A DNA stretch of 64,000 nucleotides from Strigamia acuminata (Eukaryota > Arthropoda > Chilopoda > Geophilomorpha > Linotaeniidae), in NCBI GenBank assembly GCA_949358305.1, contig OX442320.1, positions 4,356,259-4,420,258 on the forward strand. Direction: 5' to 3'. The stretch's first letter is position 1; each line of letters starts with the position of its first letter. Positions 51,401 to 61,156 of this stretch are shown here, one piece after another. Below the pieces are notes generated by a model. The model worked only from the letters and a program-made list of their open reading frames with translations. It had not been told where the DNA came from and made no database searches. The translations under genes and the position numbers were made by a program.

Positions 51401-53151
51401 TTTCAAGAACGATGTATCGAATAAAGCAGATTTACACTTGGGAGAGCATGAAAGCAGATGTGTCACGATTCATCCGACACTGCACAAGATGTCAGGCGTG
51501 CAAGCCGAGAAAAAAGACAACAACTGAGTCAGCAAACATTGGACCCTACGCTCCTTTCGAATGCCTAAGTGCAGATTTAACAGGACCTAAACCTCGGACC
51601 AAAGAAGGCAATAACTACATCTTCGTCGTAATCGACATTGCGACAAGATGGCCGATATTATTTCCAATGGACGGACCGACAGCTCAGCTAGTGGCAGACT
51701 GCATTTACGACGTATCAATGGATTGGGGCTTTGCACAAAAAATTATTTCGGACAATGGCCCGCAATTTAAAGCAGCATTTTACAAAGAATTTTGCAAAAA
51801 GTACAAAATGACTCCGAAATTCACTTCACCTTACCACCCACAAGCCAACCCGGTGGAGCGCCTTAATAGAGATATAAAATATATCATTGCAATTTTTACA
51901 TCAATCCACAACCGGTGGGATGAATTTTTAAGAGAAATTGCCTTCAGTATTAGAACCACGGACACAAGAGGTCGTGGCTATTCTCCCGCCTACTTGAATT
52001 GCGCAAGAGAGTTTCGCATCCCGTGGGACCCGAGAATACTTGATGGAATGCTAAAAATTGATCCAGATCGTCCGGAAATTTATGTGCAAAAATTAGAGAG
52101 AATAATTAGCGACACCTATCAACATATGCAGGCGCATATCACGGATTTACGAGAGCGTGTCGAAGATCACAAGTTGGACAGCAAGTTTGAAAACTTTAGA
52201 GTAAACGACCTAGTATGGCGAGAGAATCATGCACTATCAAGAGCAGCGAGAGGATTTTCCGCCAGTATTGCGGATAAAAGGACGGGGCCTTACGTGATCA
52301 CACAAGTGCATCAAGGGGGCGCCGTGAAGTTAAGACGCTTAAAGGACAATAAAGTTTTCACCTCAATTCACACATCGGAATTAACGCCCTATTTCCCGGA
52401 ATTCAACCAAGAAATTTGGGTAGAGGGCCAAACTGAGAGTAATCCCGACGCAGAAGTTATCAACACATTGTTAGACGACATTCCACCAACAAAAGAAATC
52501 GTGCAAGAAAACACAGGAATCTCAGAGGAAACTTCACCGCTAGAAAATGAAATACGAGTGCAAAAGGACACTGAAATTCAAGAAAATGCACAAATTTCAG
52601 AAGAAAATGCGCAAACAGAGTTAGAAAGTTCGGAAAACATAAATAAAAGCGATGAAGTCGAGACGCAGTTGCAAGTGCCACCGGTAGATGTCACTCAAAA
52701 TCAAGCGAAGCAACCAGAGTCGAGAAATGAGGAGAATGACAAAGTCGAAACGCAACTACAGATGTTGCCGGAAGATGTCGCCCAAGTACAGGCACATTCT
52801 CAAAAACAAAAAGACGTCGAAATTCAAAACGACGAAGTCAGAATAGGAAGTGGGCAAGGAGAAATACAAGCACAAGAGGATGCCGAAATTCAAAACGACG
52901 AAAGCTCACAAAACACGGAAAAGGTAGCGGAAAAGGAGAATTCTATTTTATTTCCACTTAAAGAGTTTTTTGGAGGTGAAGAGCAATTAAAATCACTCCA
53001 AAAAAGGGGGGAAGAGTGGAGTGGAAAAGAAAAACGCAAAAACAAATACAAAAATTTATTAAAAACTTCGCCAAGAGAGAAGAAAACTGCCTCGAAATAT
53101 ACATTAAGAGACAGAGCGAAGTTGAAAGCCCCGAGCAAGCTGAGGGACTAA
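48382..53151 (+). CDS. pol: element 3 Pol polyprotein
   Basis: Entered by -1 frameshift from gag; residues below are counted from 48265. About 190 residues of unknown function precede the protease (DSGA, Asp235). RT YLDD is at 580-583; RNase H TDASKKGLGAAL; integrase with an HHCC finger (HPLASHCG...CTRCQAC) and catalytic Asp1104, Asp1163, Glu1198 (D-58-D-34-E); then a GPY-type module (RTGPYVITQV). The last ~250 residues are Glu/Gln/Asn-rich with repeated VETQLQ and EIQ motifs and a Lys-rich end. No stops or indels. Confidence 0.93.
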   Translation, partial: HVSAIPARPGELAPEKISELAITEECRMEEIFVAPFSVAPLKMVLTPPEAIGTMRKKGEIIYTMKEGQIVGIQFPPTELSLLTKIKEAINAGESFFKEKVYEVLKEVKLVEENEALVFWSKVKENFENEPTIEAHVMEAPCTWTDVDACIEEMTKLPSIPQRVRVFKVIIPEDEILENMTTMEIVTEHGSVMTNLDSGANRSCISLPVVRALGMEKFVTKVRPNMAINTADKKVQPLGSIRIPFRWSHGAMIHSFLVLPHEVKFVLMGNDIMKQMGVQPNPVTGKWNFVTNFKIPCEYVPQEVLDQLEKKKEHAESTYRTFKKDSNFAAFQARLKVGNGVSNLVEEAKLQLNEAAQLETVLKRYEKILTKTPGRTHILQHSIELDTERPIRVPFRSWNPQKREILRQMCQELKDKGYVSEAEGDYAARIVLVSKAGSDPRLCIDYRPINEHTRYDPPQMPTITEILRELGEFQWVSTIDLTKGYWQIELRPEDRPKTAFWSPIGRLMFNVMPFGLVNAPTTFQRLIEKVLGDAFHSYAWAYLDDIVIVSQTYEQHMKHLNSVLKKLEKANLHVNPEKSKFCRKQLKFLGFSLGVEGVAADPKKVSAIAEFPPLTNLTELQRFLGMVNFFHRLLKNLATIAEPLRPLLKKGVNFEWKEEHQTAFDQIKLLLTDSKTMMLPDLNKPLIVHTDASKKGLGAALMQEKEIDGQMIEVPCVYISRSLQQAENNYSATDLECLAVIWALRKFRAYLEFTSFTVQTDHQALRWLMRLEEPAGRLARWQMELMSYSFQIQYIKGPANVLADAMSRAPVDLPENDEDSGEADGDTSYCPTGSSHWKFKNWNQLPVQEEKPSSDDQFVAHWCNVYNVGEAHSEVEKEEEEWQYLPSTKNEMISAFIAKVTDQMDCHPPTRQDFIDHQIADKQCQRIRHYLETQQFPPHITTRLQRRKFCKRTSQHILEEGLLMRYHPTITDEFDDSNRALKVVVPRSLKHRVLWLMHGHPLASHCGISRTMYRIKQIYTWESMKADVSRFIRHCTRCQACKPRKKTTTESANIGPYAPFECLSADLTGPKPRTKEGNNYIFVVIDIATRWPILFPMDGPTAQLVADCIYDVSMDWGFAQKIISDNGPQFKAAFYKEFCKKYKMTPKFTSPYHPQANPVERLNRDIKYIIAIFTSIHNRWDEFLREIAFSIRTTDTRGRGYSPAYLNCAREFRIPWDPRILDGMLKIDPDRPEIYVQKLERIISDTYQHMQAHITDLRERVEDHKLDSKFENFRVNDLVWRENHALSRAARGFSASIADKRTGPYVITQVHQGGAVKLRRLKDNKVFTSIHTSELTPYFPEFNQEIWVEGQTESNPDAEVINTLLDDIPPTKEIVQENTGISEETSPLENEIRVQKDTEIQENAQISEENAQTELESSENINKSDEVETQLQVPPVDVTQNQAKQPESRNEENDKVETQLQMLPEDVAQVQAHSQKQKDVEIQNDEVRIGSGQGEIQAQEDAEIQNDESSQNTEKVAEKENSILFPLKEFFGGEEQLKSLQKRGEEWSGKEKRKNKYKNLLKTSPREKKTASKYTLRDRAKLKAPSKLRD

Positions 53152-53411
53152 TGACGTCAGTAGGGATCCAGGAAGTGGATGACGTCGCGAGCTCGAAGAT
53201 GATTGGAGGTTCAGAGTTCACATGTGAGTTCGAAGACGACGAAGCGCACGCAAAGTCGGAAAATTGGATAAGCAATAGTTTCGATATTAAGAGAAAGGAG
53301 ATATCACAATTGGTGAGTGAAATCGATTCAAAACAGAAGGAAAATTCACCAAGATTAACGCAATCAAACTTTCGGCAACTTTAGATCATCGATCGGCTAC
53401 AAAAAACAAGG

Positions 53412-56201
53412 ATGGCCGGACGAAAAAGATCACATGAGAAGTACGAGGACAGCGAACTTGCAGCAATGTCGCCCGAAGCAGTAAGAAATATAAAAAACTT
53501 GTGATCGGGGAAAAGAAAATATTATTAAAATGTGGCGACATCGTTTCTAAACCGAGTGAATCGTGGAGAATTTAACGAAAGCAAATTCGATAAAAAAGAA
53601 AGAAAAACTCGTAAGGAGGCCGGGAAAAGATTAAGTTTAGTAACTTCAACATAAAAGAAGCGAATCAAACAAATATTTAAGTCAGCAAAGCGAGAATATT
53701 AAACGGGTTTATGCAAAACAGAGATTCCGGAAAATGTTCAAAGCCGCCTCGTGATTTAAAGCGTCGCGAGCGCCATCGAGTGTTGAAATGGATAAACTCG
53801 GGCGATAGAACGGCGTTGTTGGCGCCATCTAGTATCCAAATAGACAAACTCGAATAGAAAACGATGTCGCGCGCAACCATTTAAATGAAATAAAAGGCAA
53901 AAATATTGAAATAAAATCTAATTTCAGGCGAAAATTTTGTCGGACTCGTGGGATGCGCTGCCAAACAGTGTTGTCACCAAACGAAGTATTTTTCGGGGCC
54001 GGCTGCCAAGGAAATACAAGAAAGTCTGCCAGGAGAAGGATTACACAGCATATCGAGCGAGGAGAATATTTACATCGGCGGCCAACAAAAGATTCGGGAC
54101 CAAAAGGAGGTTGGCTCAATGCACAAATGGAGAATTGAGAGAGGAACTGCGAGTCATCGCTTGGGCAGATGACCCGCCAGGGCCATTTGGGTCGAAGATG
54201 CTGCAGGAGGCATTCCCTCTAACAGAAGAAGAGTTGGAGGATTTAGAAATATTCCTCCGTCCGGAAACCGACAAGAGAGAATTCCAGGAGAAAATCATGG
54301 CAAAGCTCAGGACCAACATGCACCAAGTTGCAGAAGAGTACCTCCAGGAGGGGCAGGAATATGAGCAAACAGGCGGGAAATTAGAAGACGGGACGTACCG
54401 ATTACCACCCTACTACAGGCAAACACAGTATAAGCTGCATCAGCTCAAAATGGTTGGAGTTCTGGACAGAGACTACATTCCTGTGCCGATACCGCCAGAA
54501 TTTCTGCAGCAAGCGGAACAGCAAAACACCGAGCATTGGCAGGGGAGCAGCGGCACCTATCAAGAGCGCCCACAGGAGTCCACAACCAGAGACGTTGAGT
54601 GGAAAGTATTGTCGCAGTACAGAGTGGATCGTAAAGTCTCTCCACTGTCATTGGTGCGGGCCAGTCAAGAGGAAGAGTTCCTTTCCGTGGACGTTAATGA
54701 AGATATTGACATGAGGTCAACCGCGAGCAGACGGCCATCGGGAGAGTCGCGAGCAAAGAGTGGAGAACCAGAGACAGTGCGGAGCATCCCATCACCGATA
54801 ATATGGAGCGCATCGCCACCACCGCCGTCTCGTTCAGGGACTCTCGAACCCAAAGTGGAATCAAACATGTTGCACCTAAAACGGAAAAATGAGTTTACCA
54901 AGTTGGAAGCCAAAGAGGAAGTGCGAGTGAAAGACAAGCATCCACACACAGAGCCCGTGGTAGGGGAAGTTCAGAGGATGGACCACTCGATCCCCATGCC
55001 GGATACGGCAGTCATGAACTACTCTAGCAACATGGCAATGAGGCCAGTGGAGGGCTATGATAAACATTACTACGACCTGTGGGACTGCTGTCTTCGGTTC
55101 CCAGCGGCAATATTGGAACAGTTTAAGGAAAGGTTGGATCTTTATCAGCAAGCGCAATTGAAAGAAGCGCAGGCCGATTTGATTCGACGAGCAAAAGAAT
55201 TTGTTGAGTGGCCTTTAAACGAGCAAACCCAAAGGCGATTGCAAAAATTCCAAAAATTAACAATTCCGGCCCAGCAGAGACTTCTTTTCTCCGGGGTATT
55301 TACAACGGATGAAGACGCCTTCACAGCCGCGAGTCTACTTTGGGGCACACACTTGGGCATGACCGAGGAGAAGTTGGAGAATTGGCTCTCCGTACTGTAC
55401 GATCCGGTCTTGCTGCGAAGTAATCTTATTTTGAGAGCCTTGGAGAATGGGGAAACCGTGGATCAGTGCTTTGTCAGGCTGCGACACGAGTGGGATCTGC
55501 GCCGAGAAGAGATGGAACTAAGGAGGGATTCCGAGACTTTTGGCGGGCGACCAATGCCAAATGTTCAGCCAGCAGGGTCCGAAACAAGATGGCGACCGGT
55601 GAGGACGTCAAGTTTGGCCTCCTCCACCTCCACAAGGTTGGAAACCTCATTCGCATCATGTTCAAGTTATGAGCAGGGGTATGGATCAGCCGGTGCGGGG
55701 AATCATGTGGTGCCTCATCTGTCGAGGTTGGAGCTTAGCCACCAAAGCGGGGAGACCACAACCTCAAGTCAGGATCCCACACGAGAGTGTGCCGAGTCAG
55801 CAGAGATTAAGCCCCGACAGAAAAGCGATAACGACAACTACGGGAAGATCCGCCGTCACTATCCTCGGCTGCAATTTGGGCGAGGGACACGCACGCTTCT
55901 AATTTTCAACCCGAAGCTGTGCAAGGAAGCCTTCGCCTGGCTGGAGCGAGCCTTGAGAGAGCCCGGAAACCCGACCCAACGGCAAAGAGTGGTATTTGCG
56001 CACCGCCCGCCAAAAAGCCGTAGGGAGTTGTTTGAAATGGATTACATTAACCTAATCGATAAGATCGCGCACGTCCAAGGCGTTTGGATGCACGTTAACA
56101 CGGGAGTGCAGTCGGGACCCACAGTGGGTTTGCCGAAATTTTCGGTGTCGGAAGAAGAACGGCCACCACTGCCGCCATTCCCCAGGGTAAAGGCAGTTTA
56201 G
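53412..56201 (+). CDS. element 3 third gene, two exons, function unknown
   Basis: Proposed coding exons are 53412-53480 (23 codons from ATG) and 53928-56201 (757 codons plus stop), joined in phase 0 by a 447-nt intron (GCA/GTAAGA, TAATTTCAG/GCG), about 780 aa. Support: the long frame opens only at 53922, its first 87 codons contain no ATG, and a strong acceptor sits at its very edge. The first exon itself follows an acceptor-like AACTTTAG (ends 53384). The protein is basic at the start (RKRSHEK), then acidic, with a Pro/Ser-rich middle and helical segments. Around residues 480-560 the pattern LENGETVDQCFVRLRHEWD faintly resembles a Gag capsid. No signal peptide, membrane span or protease motif was seen, so it is not an ordinary Env. 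I do not recognise the family. Confidence 0.7.
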
Positions 56202-56299
56202 TGAGAGCAGAAAATGCCACTGCTACCCTTAGTCCGGAGGGCTAAGCGGTTTGGTGAAGAGAAAATTTGGATGGCGCATCAATGCAAAAAGAGGGGAAG
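56202..56299. other. element 3 3' untranslated region and polypurine tract
   Basis: Ends in the purine tract aaaaagaggggaag (56286-56299), directly adjoining the 3' LTR. Confidence 0.8.
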
Positions 56300-57772
56300 T
56301 GCAGTGGCCATGATGGTCACTGAGTGATTTGAAAAGAACAATTTAATATTATTATCATAATTTGTGTGCTTTATCGTGTTTTTCCAAGTGTTTTAATATT
56401 TATTGGACAGAGAAAATTGAGAATTCCAGAGCAATCATCACGTTTTTCCAAATATCATTATGCTGTATCTAAAAGAATAAATATTTTGATGTTTTATTTC
56501 TTATATAAAAAAGACTAATTTCTTTATTCTCTCAATCATACTTAATATTGCACCACATTGAGCAAGGAGAACAGGTGATGCAAAATCACCACAGCAACCA
56601 GCCTTGGATGGTGCACAGGATGTGCATCCTGCTCCCGGATAAAGGGTTATGGCGCAATCTAAATTCACATAAGGAGTTGTGGTGCAATTCACCTAGGAGT
56701 TCTGGGAGAAATTGCTCCCACAACTTCAGTTCAAGTCTCCTTTTCACCAGTACCAGTCATGTCATATTTTGCTCCAGTGTTTCTACAAACCCAGTAATAA
56801 TATGATTGTGATTATCCTGCACCAAAGGAATTTGGATTCACCTTGCTGATAGGGTTAAGCAGCTAGGTTTCATCTTGCCAAAAGGGATTCTTTGGCTAGA
56901 TTTTGTCTTGCTATTTGGGATTCAATAGCTAGATTTATCTTGCTCAAACAGCCAGTTTGAGCTGAGATTTCAGTGGAGTTTTGTAGCCAAATTGTGTGTA
57001 ACAATTTGGGAGTTTATCTTTGCACTCAGAGCAAGGGAGTCTTAGCCTTGGACTTTAACAAGCGGGCGCCTCCTTGAGCGTTTAATCAAGAAGAAATCGA
57101 GTAGCGATACGAGATTTACTGTGTGAGACGTACGAGAGACGGACGACATCGCCGCAGCCTACGGAACCACCACGGGACCCGAATTGCGAGACGCCGCCCG
57201 AGACGGACCACGACGACCAGCCGCCAAGGAATTTCTCAAGCCCGAGAAATTACCCAAACCACTGACCGTTGCGGAGGAGTTAGCAGAGGACGTGAGTAGT
57301 GTTGAATAGTGCGAAAGCACGTCCTTTCCGGATTTCCCGGCACTATTCTCGCCGTTTGCAAGTTGCGTTGTTGCCATTTGCAACAATCAAGAAGAAGTAA
57401 CGAAACCACGACGTTGCAAGCCAGCCACGTCGCGGGAGAAGTTTTATTGTTTCCGTATTACTAACATTTCGATTATTTGAAGTAGTATTGTTTAAATTAC
57501 GCATTATTTGTATAATTAACCCAATTTTTCCCCGAATAAATAACAAATATTCATTTCAAGCAAGTAAAGTGTATTTTATTAGCCAAACCAGATTTAGGTA
57601 GTCAATTTTAGTGAGTTTAGTCTGAGAAGGAATATTAATTTAATCATTAATATTTCTCCTCATTTGGGAAGTTATTTGTTTAGAATATTAGAAGAATATT
57701 CAGGTTTTGATAAGACCCGTTGTGGCAACCCGTTGTATCTCATTTGCAAAGGTGACATTCGAGATCACAACA
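56300..57772 (+). repeat. element 3, 3' LTR (1473 bp)
   Basis: One substitution relative to the 5' LTR was seen, at about position 56604. Confidence 0.95.
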
Positions 57773-57826
57773 GTGTTAGTGGTGTGTCTCTTATGGTGAG
57801 TGTGAGTATAACTTAATTTTCAGACT

Positions 57827-58024
57827 GAGGGAGAAATATTCAATAAATACTAAATACTAAATATTTCTCAGAGATTGTAAGGTCCTTTCTTGAGTGCAAC
57901 TCGAGTATACTTACCAACGAATCCAATTCGTTAATTCCAAACACTGGGATAAAGTTCCGACTTTGCTCAGTTCTAGCAAAGCAAGAAGAAATCTCTCCGT
58001 TGAATTCGCTTAATGGCAAGACAA
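57827..58024. other. spacer before the second duplication copy
   Basis: About 200 bp with no gene seen. It has no counterpart before 38607, so it marks sequence belonging to the downstream edge of the duplicated unit. Confidence 0.5.
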
Positions 58025-58808
58025 TAAATCTCGTGTCAACAATTGTGCTGACTCAAGAATAAGCTCTCACTGTTGAAATGGCCCAACAGCAAGAATAAGC
58101 TCCCACAGTAGGTAATAAGGCAATTACTGCAAAAAGGAGTCCAAATCTCCACTAAAAATCACAAACTTCTCAAAGAAATTTTCAGGGTTTTTCAGAGGCA
58201 ATTTTTGTGACATGACTTAGCAAAGTTGGTTTTCCAGACTGAGGAGATTTCACTCCTCACAGGAAGCATTTCCTGTTAAAAAGCTCATGGGCTGGTTGCC
58301 CTGGCAACCACCCACATGTTTCTTCAAGTGGTCTAGTTTCCTCAACTAGACATAAAAAATATAAAACATAAAAAATAATACTTTCAGATAGATTTCTGAT
58401 AAGGGAAAAATAAATGTAACCCTTCTGTGATCACCGAGGTCACCCCACAATTACAAAAAAGTTGTTATTTTATTACTCAAATCATTTTAATTGCAAAACA
58501 TCTTAATTTGTGCCAAATGCAATTTCAATTCGTGTAAAATACGTTTTATTTCGTGACCAATTCGTTTTAATTCGCGTCCAATTTGTTTTTCCGGCATCGT
58601 GCCTGTAAAAAGCGCACCCAGCAAGACTTCCCGGCATCGCACGCGTCACTACACTCAAATATAACGTCATAACATTGTAGTCGAGGGAAGACAATGCCTG
58701 AAGTTAAAGTTAACTCACAGACAGACCGGAAGTTGAACCACACAAATGTTCGAGTCAAATTAAATAAAAGCCTTTAAAAATTAAACACTACCAAATAAAA
58801 TTGCCCCA

Positions 58809-59003
58809 TCATTTCCCCTCGTCATCAAACACCTTGACCGCCACCTCGCGCCGCTTCTTCCTCTCCAAAAACCTCTCCCTCATCTCCGCCACCTCCTTCT
58901 CCTCGTTCCGCCTTTTATAAATCTCCAAAATCTTACCATGAATATCATGGGAACGACAGAACGACAGAAACCAGGCGTTTTCGAGTTTTTGAATTGAATG
59001 CAG
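58809..59003 (-). CDS. unidentified C-terminal exon (fragment), copy 2
   Basis: Duplicate of 39383-39577, same reading frame and stop. No ATG; not recognised. Confidence 0.5.
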   Translation of the reverse strand: MHSIQKLENAWFLSFCRSHDIHGKILEIYKRRNEEKEVAEMRERFLERKKRREVAVKVFDDEGK

Positions 59004-59678
59004 CTAGAGTCTTATGTTGTGAAGTGTTTATGCTTTTAATTTAAGTTATTATAAGAACAAAACTGTTTGTGACTTTGGGCCCACCCTTTCAACAATTGAA
59101 TAATATTAGTTAATACGTTGTAAATATAAATAACAAGATGGCCAAAAGTTGAGTTCGTAGCAGATTTATTCGTGTTTCATCAGGTTTATTGGTGTTTTTA
59201 TGTTGAGATTTGCAGGATTTATGTTGAGATTTGCAGGATTTATGTAGAGATTTGCAGGATTTATGTTGAGAATTGCGGAATATATGTTGAGATTTGCGGG
59301 ATTTATGTAGAGATTTGCGGGGTTTATGTTGAGATTTGCAGGAATTAAATTGAGATTTTCTTATTATGGTTGAAATTTCCACCTCTAGATCGAGATTTCC
59401 ATATTGTCAATCAAAATCCACGGTCTTTTTTCTCGACGGTAGTTCTGGAATTGAGAGAACTTGATTTCATAATCAACCCGTTCCAATTCACAAACTGATT
59501 CAGTAATCAAGTTTTTATAATCAGTTTTTTACAATTTGAAATACGCTTAAGTGAAATGAAAAGACGAGCAGCAACATTGCAGGGGAAAGGTTAGTTTTTA
59601 ATGCGGAACAAATAGGATTACAAGAAAAATGTTAAATTGTTGGAGGTACATTTTCAATTTGATGATTTTTAACTTCGT

Positions 59679-59895
59679 CTAGAAGCATGTAGACATGACG
59701 CACACTAGCCCTTTGCAGCACCCACTGGAGCAAGGCTGATATTTAGTGGCACAGTTCTCGGCGCCAACATTGGCCACACTGTAAAGAGAATAATTATTGA
59801 CTTTTTGAAATGCTTAGAAATGCTTCTTATACTTACAGTACCATGGCTGACACAGCGAGGAATAAAAACAGCAAAGCCAAGACAGTTGCTTTCAT
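59679..59895 (-). CDS. secreted knottin (ICK-type) peptide, copy 2, two exons
   Basis: Exon 1 is 59895-59837, exon 2 is 59778-59679, with the same 58-nt intron, six-cysteine spacing and signal peptide as copy 1. TATA box at 59945-59952. No difference from copy 1 was seen in the coding sequence or promoter, so both could be expressed. The copy arose with the ~19.4-kb tandem duplication. Confidence 0.8.
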
Positions 59896-61058
59896 TTTCA
59901 GAGCTGGATGTTGATGTTTGGTTTTAGCTGTCGAATGGCGTTCGCTTATATACAATTTGAGTCTAGTTTACGACGACAGCACCTGCTTTATTATAGTTTT
60001 ACTTTATTTGATCGTTTAGAATGGAAGCTAATTAAAGAAAGCGGATTAGGCCATTAAGTTTTGGAATAAAATTTATAAGCAATGTAAATATAAAATATTT
60101 TATACTTACTATTTTATATATATATTGTATGATATATATAAATTGATCAAGATTTAAGCAAAAATAGTGGAAATTAAAGAAAAATTATTGGAAATTGAAA
60201 ATATTTGGAAAATTAGCTAAAATTGAAATAAATCAGTAAATAAGTGATTTAATTTTATTAAAATAATCACTTTATTATTATCAATTGGAAAGTACGGATT
60301 GAGTTAGATGATTTATTTTTTTTACAAATAAAGTGGTGGAAAATTGTATAAAGAAAATAGTGAAAATCTGTATAAAATGAGAAAAATGAGCAAAATTTCA
60401 GCCGTTTGTATTTCTCATATTTTTCAAAGTTTTATAATAAAGACATAAGTATAATATAAGTTATCAACAACTTTAAATGATATCCATTAACTTGGGCTTA
60501 ACCTGGTATGTTGAATTCTAGCATTAATCGCAGACAAGAAATCAGAAATCAGAAAGCTGTGGATACACAATTGAACAGGTGATTTTATTCAATGAAAACA
60601 TTGTTTATATATGCACTTTTCAAGCAGTGCCCTAGTGAAATTGTAAATATATATAAAAATATAAATATACATAAAAAAATAAATATATGCAAAAATATAA
60701 AAATATATAAATGTATAAAAGATATAAAGAAATATATATATACAAAAATATAAATGTATAAAAAAATATAAAAATATATGGAAATATATAAAATTTAAAT
60801 CTTTAATCAATGTTTATTTTAAAGCAATCTCTAGGTTTTTTTATATATATTTAAACAAATTAATGGCTCTTTGCTTAGAAAATAATAAATTTTTAATTGC
60901 TGCAGATTGCAGATTGTCTAATTTTAGACTTCCTTTCAAATTTCAACTATTTTAATATTATCAGTAGTTACTAAACATTTGATATTGCATTTGAAAATAA
61001 AAAACAATTCTTTTTATTTTAAACTTCTATTTCATATGTGTATCACTTTGTTGTTTTA

Positions 61059-61156
61059 TTAAAAAGAATTAAATGACAATTAATAATACGCTAAACTCAG
61101 CCGAAAGGCCTATCGTAAGTTTAGCGCATTTTTAATTGTCATTTAATTCTTTTTAA
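61059..61156 (+). repeat. 98-bp hairpin MITE, copy in second duplicate
   Basis: Same arms and loop as 41633-41730. Confidence 0.8.

Larger units (their letters stand above)
43492..57772 (+). mobile_element. LTR element 3: intact 14.3-kb Ty3/Gypsy-type retrotransposon with a spliced third gene
   Basis: Two 1473-bp LTRs with one difference seen (C/T, in cagccctgg against cagccttgg), flanked by the 4-bp duplication GTGT (43488-43491, 57773-57776). gag, pol and a large third coding region are open. Another LTR of this family begins at 62918 in the identical target context, because the region was tandemly duplicated after insertion. Confidence 0.95.
43044..57826. repeat. foldback element (inverted arms) split by LTR element 3
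   Basis: The left arm (43044-43116) is the inverted copy of the right arm, which is split: 43473-43491 before element 3 and 57777-57826 after it. Joining the two halves across one GTGT restores a continuous match, which independently proves element 3's boundaries. The left arm recurs at 62470-62542. Confidence 0.75.

Noticed and set aside
53016-53384. 122-codon frame overlapping the end of element 3 pol.
   Set aside because: It overlaps the Lys-rich end of pol in another frame and has no recognisable domain. It could be an accessory protein, but the spliced third gene explains the region better.
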